Shown here: piece after piece, positions 39,699 through 45,517 of the stretch
Layout: each line of letters starts with the position of its first letter
Numbering within the stretch: the stretch's first letter is position 1
NCBI GenBank assembly: GCA_020200135.1
Contig: JAIVJI010000071.1
Span: 1-45,517, forward strand
Source: Acidobacteriota bacterium
GTDB lineage: Bacteria; Acidobacteriota; Blastocatellia; Pyrinomonadales; Pyrinomonadaceae
Direction: 5' to 3'
DNA: 45,517 nucleotides
Notes under the pieces: model-generated
Told to the model about the DNA's origin: nothing
The model's input: the letters and a program-made list of their open reading frames with translations, nothing else
Database searches by the model: none
Translations under genes and position numbers: made by a program

Positions 39699-40895
39699 AT
39701 GGTTGACAAAGACAGGGTCACGCCGCCGCTTCTGCTCGCGGGCGCGCGCCTCGTCCTGCCGGGCGGCGTGGCCGAGGGCGAGTCGCTGCTCGTCGAGGGC
39801 GGGAGGGTCGCGCGCGTCGGCGCGGGCGTCGAAGCGCCGCCCGGCGCGCGAGAGGTTGACCTCGCGGGGCTCACCGTCTACCCGGGCTTCGTGGACGTAC
39901 ACATCCACGGCGCGGTCGGCGTGGACACACTTGAGGCCGACACCGAAGACCTTCTGCGGGTCGCGCGCTACCTGGCGGGCGAGGGCGTCACGGCGTGGCT
40001 CCCGACGTTAGTCCCCGCGCCGGTCGAAGACTACTGCCGCGCGGTCGGCGCGGTCGAAGAGCTGATGCGCGTTCAGGACGAGGGGCCGCCGTGCGCGCGC
40101 GCCCTGGGCGTCCACTACGAAGGCCCCTTCGTTAACGAGCGACAGTGCGGCGCGCTGCGCACGGCCTACTTCCGCGATTTCAGAACGGGGGCCGAACTCG
40201 ACGACCTGCCGACGGTCGGTGCGGGGGGCGCGGCGCACATGATCACGCTCGCGCCCGAGGTCGAGGGCGGCGTCGCGCTCGTCGGGGAACTCGCGCGTCG
40301 CGGCTGGGTCGTCTCCGTCGGCCACACGCGCGCGGGCGTCGAGACGCTTGAGCGCGCGCGCGCGGCGGGCGCGCGCCACATGACGCACTTCCTCAACGCG
40401 ATGGCGCCGCTCCACCACCGCGAGCCCGGCCCCATCGGCTGGGGGCTTCTGCAGGACGACGTGACCGTGGACCTCATTGCCGACGGGGTGCACAGCGACC
40501 CCCTCATGCTCCGCCTCGTCCTGCGCTGCAAGAGCCCGGCGCGCGTCTCGCTCATCAGCGACGCGGTCGCGCCGGCGGGATTAGGTGACGGCGAGTACCG
40601 CGTCTGGGGCGAGACCATCGCGGTCGAGTCGGGGCGCACGCGCAACGAGCGCGGCAGCATCGCGGGCTCGGTCATCTCGATGCGCGACGCCGTCGGCACG
40701 GCGCTCGCGCTCGGCCTCGACGAAACGGAGGTGGCGCGCATCGCCTCGCTCAACCCGGCGCGTCTGCTGGGCGCGGACGCCGCCTGCGGCTCGATAGAGA
40801 CGGGCAAGCGCGCGGACCTCGCCGCGCTCGACGCCGGCGGTCGCGTCCGCCTCACGCTCGTCGGAGGCCGCGTGGCGTATGACAGTAGACAGTAG
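39699..40895 (+). CDS. nagA: N-acetylglucosamine-6-phosphate deacetylase
   Basis: About 398 residues. Cytoplasmic amidohydrolase that removes acetate from GlcNAc-6-phosphate, the entry of chitin and peptidoglycan sugar into metabolism. The HxH motif is GFVDVHIHG, the metal-binding Glu is in GVHYEGPFVNE, and further ligands are in VSVGHTRAG and ARHMTHFLNAM. The catalytic Asp is in LISDAVAPAG, and the end IETGKRADLAALDAG is typical. The start is ATG 39699; GTG 39696 is equally possible. The last codons and the TAG stop (40893-40895) are inside a heptad repeat, so the final five residues (YDSRQ) include repeat-coded sequence. It converges with the TPR gene. Confidence 0.92.
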   Translation: MVDKDRVTPPLLLAGARLVLPGGVAEGESLLVEGGRVARVGAGVEAPPGAREVDLAGLTVYPGFVDVHIHGAVGVDTLEADTEDLLRVARYLAGEGVTAWLPTLVPAPVEDYCRAVGAVEELMRVQDEGPPCARALGVHYEGPFVNERQCGALRTAYFRDFRTGAELDDLPTVGAGGAAHMITLAPEVEGGVALVGELARRGWVVSVGHTRAGVETLERARAAGARHMTHFLNAMAPLHHREPGPIGWGLLQDDVTVDLIADGVHSDPLMLRLVLRCKSPARVSLISDAVAPAGLGDGEYRVWGETIAVESGRTRNERGSIAGSVISMRDAVGTALALGLDETEVARIASLNPARLLGADAACGSIETGKRADLAALDAGGRVRLTLVGGRVAYDSRQ

Positions 40896-41008
40896 ACAGT
40901 GGACAGTAGACAGTAGTCAGTAGAAAGACCAAGCGGCGCGCCCGGCCCGAAGGCTGAGGCGCGCCGCCCCTGTTTTCTACTGACTACTGACTACTGTCTA
41001 CTGTCTAC
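40881..41008. repeat. Heptad inverted repeat (GTAGACA/GTAGTCA units), second copy
   Basis: The left arm 40881-40923 has six 7-nt units, mainly GACAGTA with one GTCAGTA and one GACAGTG. The right arm 40977-41008 is built of the complementary units. The loop contains another GC palindrome, GGCGCGCC...GGCGCGCC. The units are identical to those of the element at 14557-14681. It supplies the stop codons of both flanking genes: TAG 40893-40895 for nagA and TAG 41007-41005 (minus) for the TPR gene. Confidence 0.93.
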
Positions 41009-42207
41009 GGATTATTCTTTGGCGCTTCGGATGCGCGCTTCTGGTTCTGGAGTGTGCGTGCGCGCTCGAACTCGCGGCGCGCCTCGTCCCCGCGGCCGGC
41101 GAGCGTCAGCGCGCGGCCGAGCTGGTAATGGCCGTCGGCGACCTCGTCCCGGAGCTTGACGGCCGCGCCCAGTTCCTCGACGGCGCGCGCCACGTCGCCG
41201 GCACGCAGCAGCGCGCGCCCCAGCGAGAAGCGAGCGTCGAACTCGGCCGGGTAGGCGCGCGCCGCCTGTTCGAGCAGCGGGAGCGCGCGCCGCTCGTCGC
41301 CGCGCGTCAGGTAGAGGTCGCCGAGCGTGAAGGCGGCGCGCGCGTCCGAAGGTTCCCGCCGGAGTACTTCCCGCAGGACGGGCTCGGCATCGTCGTAGCG
41401 ATAGAGCTTCCAGTAAAGGTACCCGAGCGCGTAGCGCCTGCGGTTCGATTCGGGGTCGAGCTTGACAGCCCGCTCGTAAGCCTCCGCCGCCTCACCCGCG
41501 CGGTGCGCGCCGTCGAGCGCGTCGCCGTACATCGCCCACAGCTCGGCCGTCGCGCCGCCGTGGTCCAGGAGCCTGCGCAGCACCGTCACCGCCTCGGCGA
41601 AACGCTTCTGCGGCATGAAGGCGCGCGCCGCCAGTTCCAGGAGGGCCGCGTCGCGCGGCGCGCGCGCGAGCAGTTGCGCCAGCTCGCGGCTGGCCTCGCG
41701 GAATCTCTCGGCCCCGACCAGCGCGACGGCGAGCGCGCGGCGCGCCGTCTCGTTCTCGGGTTCGAGCGCGAGCGCGCGTCGGAGCGGCGCGACGGCCGCC
41801 TCCGGCTCGCCGCCGCGCACGAGCGCGAGCCCGATGTTGAAGTGCGCGCCCGCCAGCTTCGGGTCGAGCGCGGCGGCGCGCCTCCAGGCCTCGACCGCCT
41901 CCGCGCGCCGGTCCCGGCGGCTGCGCGCCGCCCCCAGATTCACCCACGCGCGCGCGTCGCCCGGCGCGAGCCGCACGACCTCCTCCCACGCGCCCTCGGC
42001 CCCGGCCCAATCGCCCGCCGCCTCCTTCGCCTTCGCCGCCTCGTAGAGCGCGCGCACGCGCTCGACCCGTAGCGCGTCGTCCGCCGCCGACTGTGCCGCG
42101 ACAGTCGGCGCGGCCGCCGCCAGCACGAGCAGCCCGGCCGCGAGCGTCCCGCAGCTTAACAGTGAGGCGCGGAGTTTCATCCGAGACTTGGCCACATTAA
42201 CTTTCAT
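41005..42207 (-). CDS. Exported TPR protein
   Basis: 400 residues with an N-terminal signal peptide (MKLRASLLSCGTLAAGLLVL is the second possible start, at residue 10) and about nine tetratricopeptide repeats through most of the chain, for example WEEVVRLAPGDARAWVNLGA, WRRAAALDPKLAGAHFNIGL, YERAVKLDPESNRRRYALGY and LEQAARAYPAEFDARFSLGR. It is a periplasmic protein-interaction scaffold with no enzyme motif. The annotated ATG overlaps the glcF stop codon by 11 nt, suggesting translational coupling to glcF. The last residues are PKNNP and the stop comes from the heptad repeat. Its partner cannot be named. Confidence 0.85.
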   Translation of the reverse strand: MKVNVAKSRMKLRASLLSCGTLAAGLLVLAAAAPTVAAQSAADDALRVERVRALYEAAKAKEAAGDWAGAEGAWEEVVRLAPGDARAWVNLGAARSRRDRRAEAVEAWRRAAALDPKLAGAHFNIGLALVRGGEPEAAVAPLRRALALEPENETARRALAVALVGAERFREASRELAQLLARAPRDAALLELAARAFMPQKRFAEAVTVLRRLLDHGGATAELWAMYGDALDGAHRAGEAAEAYERAVKLDPESNRRRYALGYLYWKLYRYDDAEPVLREVLRREPSDARAAFTLGDLYLTRGDERRALPLLEQAARAYPAEFDARFSLGRALLRAGDVARAVEELGAAVKLRDEVADGHYQLGRALTLAGRGDEARREFERARTLQNQKRASEAPKNNP

Positions 42208-43549
42208 CGCGCGCGCCGTCGTAGAGCCCGGCGCGGCGGTACGACTCGTCGAGCAGTTCGACGGGGTGGACGACGCGCAGCGGCAGGCCGGCGAGCCGCG
42301 CGCCCGCGCCGAGCTGCATGTGGCAGCCGGGGTTTCCGGTCGCCAGCACCTCGGCGCCGGTCTCGCGCACGTGCGCGAGCTTCTCTTCGAGCACGCGCGC
42401 GGAGAGCGCCGGCTCCAAAAGGTTGTAGACGCCCGCGCCGCCGCAGCAGACGTCCGAGCCTTCGAGCGGCACGAGCCTGACGCCGCCGACCGCGCCGAGC
42501 ACGCGCAGCGGCTCCGTCCGCGCCTTCTGCCCGTGCAGGAGGTGGCACGAGGCGTCGTAGGTCACGGCCACGTCTTCGAGCGGCGCGCCCGCGCGCCCGA
42601 GCCCCGTCGCGTCGAGCTGCTGGCTCACGTCGCGCACGCGCGCGCTGAAGTCGCGCGCCCCCTCCGCGTACTCCGCGTCGCCGGCGAGCAGGTGTACGTA
42701 GGAGGCGAGCATCGCGCCGCACCCGCCCGCGTTGGTGACGACGGCCGCGCCCCCTTCGTCGCGGAACGCCTCGACGTTGCGGCGCGCGAGCAGACGTGCG
42801 CCTTCGAGGTCGCCCGCGTGCGCGTGCAGCGCGCCGCAGCAGACCTGCCCGCGCGGCGCGCTCAACCTACACCCGTTGGCCCCGAGCACGCGCGCCGTCG
42901 CGCGGTTGACGCGCGCGAACAGCCCCTCCGTCACGCACCCCTCGAACAGCAGCGCGCTCGAATCGACGTCCCGCGCGTTTGCGCCGCCGGCGACCGATTT
43001 CCCTTCGTCGCCGCTCCGGCTCGGGCGCGCCGGGCGCGAGCTGTCGAGCAGCGCGAGCGACAGCTCGACGGTGGCGGGCAGCAGCTTCGTCAACTTCGAC
43101 GCGAGCAGCAGGTGCGGCAGCCGCGAGTCGCGCAGCAGGCGCGCGAGCCCGAAGGCGAGGCGCAGACGCGCGGGGCGCGACCAGACGTGTCGGAGCGCGA
43201 GCCGCAGCGCGCGAGAAGTCCAGCCCAGCTTGCGCCCGCCCGCCGCGATGTCCGCGCGCGCGGCTTCGAGCAACTGTCCGTACTCGACGCCGGCCGGGCA
43301 CGCGCTCTCGCACGCGCGGCAGCCGAGACAGCGGTCGATGTGGCGCGTGAAGGCGGGCGAGTCCAGACTGAGACGCTCCTCCTCGACCGCGCGCATCAGG
43401 TAGATGCGCCCGCGCGGGCCGTCGTTCTCGTCGCCCGTGTGGACGTAGGTCGGGCACGCCTCCAGACAGAGGCCGCAGTGGACGCACGCCAACAGCTTCC
43501 GCTCCTCGGCCGCGAGCGCCCCCGCGAGTTGTGTCGGGTGTTCGTGCAT
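42197..43549 (-). CDS. glcF: Glycolate oxidase iron-sulfur subunit
   Basis: About 450 residues. Two 4Fe-4S motifs near the N-terminus, LACVHCGLCLEACPTYVHTG and RCLGCRACESACPAGVEYGQ, are followed by two CCG domains (GQVCCGALHAHAG and SDVCCGGAGVYNLLEP), which form the membrane-facing electron-transfer subunit. GlcF accepts electrons from the GlcD/GlcE flavoproteins during oxidation of glycolate or a related 2-hydroxy acid. I place the start at ATG 43549 (MHEHPTQLAGALAAEERK), where similarity begins; the open frame runs 150 codons further into the upstream gene and is not real there. It starts 11 nt after the GlcD-GlcE stop, in the same operon. Confidence 0.92.
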   Translation of the reverse strand: MHEHPTQLAGALAAEERKLLACVHCGLCLEACPTYVHTGDENDGPRGRIYLMRAVEEERLSLDSPAFTRHIDRCLGCRACESACPAGVEYGQLLEAARADIAAGGRKLGWTSRALRLALRHVWSRPARLRLAFGLARLLRDSRLPHLLLASKLTKLLPATVELSLALLDSSRPARPSRSGDEGKSVAGGANARDVDSSALLFEGCVTEGLFARVNRATARVLGANGCRLSAPRGQVCCGALHAHAGDLEGARLLARRNVEAFRDEGGAAVVTNAGGCGAMLASYVHLLAGDAEYAEGARDFSARVRDVSQQLDATGLGRAGAPLEDVAVTYDASCHLLHGQKARTEPLRVLGAVGGVRLVPLEGSDVCCGGAGVYNLLEPALSARVLEEKLAHVRETGAEVLATGNPGCHMQLGAGARLAGLPLRVVHPVELLDESYRRAGLYDGARDES

Positions 43550-43560
43550 CAAGAGGGTTC

Positions 43561-45517
43561 TTACGACCTGCGTTGCAAAGTAAATCCGAAGCGCCCGGGC
43601 GAGAAGGTGTCCGCCGGGTCGAGCTGCTCCTTCAGGCGCCGCATCAGAAAGGCGGCCGACTCCGTCAGCCCCCACGCGTCGAATCCGCGCGTGAGCCAGC
43701 CGGGCGCGCGCTCGACGACGAGCGAGCCGCCCGCCGCGCGCGCCGCCTCGCGCATGTCGCGCAGCGCCGCGAGCAAGGGGGCGGCCCCTTCGTCTTCGAC
43801 GGCCCCGACGTGTGCCGGCACGTCCTCGAAGACGCGCAGCCGGCCGTCGCCCGCGCCCGCGTGCCAGGCCAATTCGCGCGCCCTCTCGCCGCCCGCGCCC
43901 AAACGGTTCAGCAACGCGCCGAGCGCTGTAGGGAGCACGCACGCGCGCCAGACCAGCCCTCGACCCCCGCCCGGCCCGGCCGAGGAGAGCCGAGCCCACA
44001 GACTCTCGTCGTCTTCGACGCGCTCGGCGTCGGCGTTCTTTAAAGCGCCCGCGACCAGCACGGCCGCGCGCTCAAGCTGATACTCGACCGCGCTCTCGGT
44101 GCCCGCGAAGCGCGCGAGCAAGACGAAGTTTTCGCCGCCGCCCTCGACGCCGGCGCCGACCTCACCGGCCGTGCGCGGCGAGAGCAGCTCGACGGCGACG
44201 GGCAGGAGCTGCGAGACGGCGAGCGACCGCCCGGCCGCGAGGAGTGCGTCCGCGTCCTGCGAGCGCGCGACGAGCGTGGCCTCGCGTCGCGGGCGCGGGC
44301 GCAGGCGGAAGGTGATTTCGAGGATGACGCCGAGCGTGCCGTGGCTGCCCGTGAAGAGCTTGCAGAGGTCGTAGCCGGCGACGTTCTTGACGACGCGGCC
44401 GCCCGCGCGAATGACGCGCCCGCCGGCGAGCGCCACACGCATGCCGAGCACGTGCGAGCGCGGCGCGCCGTAGCCGAGGCCCTGCGCGCCGGCCGCGCCC
44501 GTCGCCACCACGCCGCCGAGCGTCGCCGCCCCCGCGCCCGGCGGGTCGAGCGGGAGCCACTGCCCCGCGCGCCCGACCTCGCGGTTGAAGTCTGCGAGCG
44601 TCATGCCCGCCTCGGCGGTCGCCACGAGGTCGGCGGGCTCGTGCTCGACGAGTCGGGACAGGCGCGTCGTCTTCAGCACGACGCGACGGCCTTCACGCGC
44701 GTCGTCTTCACGCACGCCGCCCCGCGCGCACGCGCCGACGGGGACGACGCCCCGGCCTTCGCGCTCGGCGGCGAGCAAGACCTCACAGACTTCCTCGAAC
44801 GTCCCCGGCTCGACGGCGAGCGCGTCGCCGGAGTCGTTCGCGGCCGTCGCGGCGTGCGAGCTTGAGAGCGTCGCCGTCTGGACTCGGTCAGGCGCGTGAG
44901 TCTCGGCGGCGCTCAAGCTCGGGGCCGCCGTCTCGACACGCCGCCTCTCGTCTTCGACCTTCCGCCCTTCGCCCCGCGTCCTTCGCCCGCCGCCGTTCGC
45001 CCTGCGCCTCTCGCCGGCTTCGGCGACGACGCGCGCCTCGCCGCACCCTTTGGGCGCGGGGATTATCTTGCCGGGGTTGCACAGACCCGTCGGGTCGAAG
45101 GCGGCGCGGACACGCAGCATCGCGCTCAGGTCCTCTTCCGAGAAGACGAGCGGCAGGTACTCGCTCTTGTCCAGTCCGACGCCGTGCTCGCCCGTGATGG
45201 TGCCGCCGGCGCGCACGCACGTCTCCATGATCTCGCGGCCGGCCTCGTGGACGCGCCTGACCTGGTCGGCGTCGCGCGAGTCGAAGCAGACGAGCGGGTG
45301 GAGGTTGCCGTCGCCCGCGTGGAAGACGTTGGCGACGCGCAGGGCGTGACGCGCGCCGATGCGGTAGGTCTCCGCCAGCACCTCGGGCAGGCGCGAGCGC
45401 GGGACGACCGCGTCCTGGATGAGTATGTCGGGCGTGATGCGCCCCATCGCGCCGAACGCGCCCTTGCGCGCCGCCCACAGGCGCTTGCGCTCGGCCTCGT
45501 CGGCGGCGAGCCTGACC
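43561..45517 (-). CDS. glcD: Fused glycolate oxidase GlcD-GlcE flavoprotein (partial, runs off right edge)
   Basis: The frame is open to the window edge, so only the C-terminal end of GlcD is seen. Upstream of the first visible Met it still reads AERKRLWAARKGAFGAMGRI, typical GlcD. The GlcD part has VVPRSRLPEVLAETYRIG, NVFHAGDGNLHPLVCF, TGEHGVGLDKSEYLPL and the usual end FDPTGLCNPGKIIPAPKG. No stop follows. A low-complexity linker of about 75 residues (Arg/Gly/Glu- then Ser/Thr/Ala-rich) joins it to a second FAD-binding domain of the GlcE type (GMTLADFNREVGRAGQWLPL, GGVVATGAAGAQGLGYGAPR, GGRVVKNVAGYDLCKLFTGS). Normally these are separate genes. It precedes glcF by 11 nt. Confidence 0.9.
   Translation of the reverse strand, partial: VRLAADEAERKRLWAARKGAFGAMGRITPDILIQDAVVPRSRLPEVLAETYRIGARHALRVANVFHAGDGNLHPLVCFDSRDADQVRRVHEAGREIMETCVRAGGTITGEHGVGLDKSEYLPLVFSEEDLSAMLRVRAAFDPTGLCNPGKIIPAPKGCGEARVVAEAGERRRANGGGRRTRGEGRKVEDERRRVETAAPSLSAAETHAPDRVQTATLSSSHAATAANDSGDALAVEPGTFEEVCEVLLAAEREGRGVVPVGACARGGVREDDAREGRRVVLKTTRLSRLVEHEPADLVATAEAGMTLADFNREVGRAGQWLPLDPPGAGAATLGGVVATGAAGAQGLGYGAPRSHVLGMRVALAGGRVIRAGGRVVKNVAGYDLCKLFTGSHGTLGVILEITFRLRPRPRREATLVARSQDADALLAAGRSLAVSQLLPVAVELLSPRTAGEVGAGVEGGGENFVLLARFAGTESAVEYQLERAAVLVAGALKNADAERVEDDESLWARLSSAGPGGGRGLVWRACVLPTALGALLNRLGAGGERARELAWHAGAGDGRLRVFEDVPAHVGAVEDEGAAPLLAALRDMREAARAAGGSLVVERAPGWLTRGFDAWGLTESAAFLMRRLKEQLDPADTFSPGRFGFTLQRRS

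Noticed and set aside
43550..43999. 150-codon N-terminal extension of GlcF
   Set aside because: It is the alternate frame of the GlcE domain; GlcF similarity starts at MHEHPTQLAG (43549).

Overview
This 45.5-kb window is very GC-rich and reads like a chromosome segment of an Acidobacteriota bacterium, perhaps of the Blastocatellia type. That is inferred from gene content: three Oar-like TonB-dependent receptors of 1188-1312 residues with an N-terminal carboxypeptidase-regulatory-like domain, a protein with the VWFA-related Acidobacterial domain, and a zapB-zapA-(6S RNA)-ymdB order. No rRNA gene is present to settle the taxonomy. Gene density is high, and I see no phage, transposase or CRISPR array.

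Layout. Positions 1-174 hold the possible tail and terminator of an upstream gene. 644-4420 is a TonB-ExbB-ExbD-ExbD energising cluster followed by a TPR lipoprotein. 4617-6818 is a bifunctional (p)ppGpp synthetase/hydrolase, followed by a short remnant of ridA and, on the minus strand, rpmB. 7534-10816 holds a SurA/PpiC-type lipoprotein chaperone and an ABC-F ATPase. 10916-12904 (minus) is a VWA protein whose C-terminus is a TonB C-terminal domain very close to that of the tonB gene. 13242-13316 is tRNA-Val(GAC). 13675-20040 is the translation cluster infC (ATT start), rpmI, rplT, pheS, a Rossmann-fold gene of unknown role, and pheT. The pheT gene is interrupted by a frameshift with missing sequence. 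20177-22105 holds zapB-like, zapA, a candidate 6S RNA and a YmdB-type phosphoesterase. A thioesterase (minus), a zincin-like metallopeptidase and a pabB-pabC fusion follow. 25846-39604 is dominated by three giant TonB-dependent receptors, with an N-acyl-D-amino-acid deacylase between the last two. NagA, a TPR protein (minus), glcF (minus) and a glcD-glcE fusion running off the right edge (minus) finish the window.

How the parts fit. The TonB/ExbB/ExbD complex would energise the outer-membrane receptors. The periplasmic D-amino-acid deacylase and NagA beside two receptors suggest uptake and breakdown of cell-wall or chitin-like amino sugars and D-amino acids (inference). The glycolate oxidase subunits form a separate oxidative module.

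The most unusual signal is non-coding. At least four intergenic elements are inverted repeats whose arms are built from 7-bp tandem units, and a fifth, near-perfect 80-bp palindrome uses an 8-bp unit. The unit sequence differs between elements. One heptad type occurs twice, 26 kb apart. One element supplies the stop codons of both genes that converge on it, nagA and the TPR gene. Other points worth a second look are the VWA-TonB fusion, the GlcD-GlcE fusion, the broken pheT and the gene inserted between pheS and pheT.
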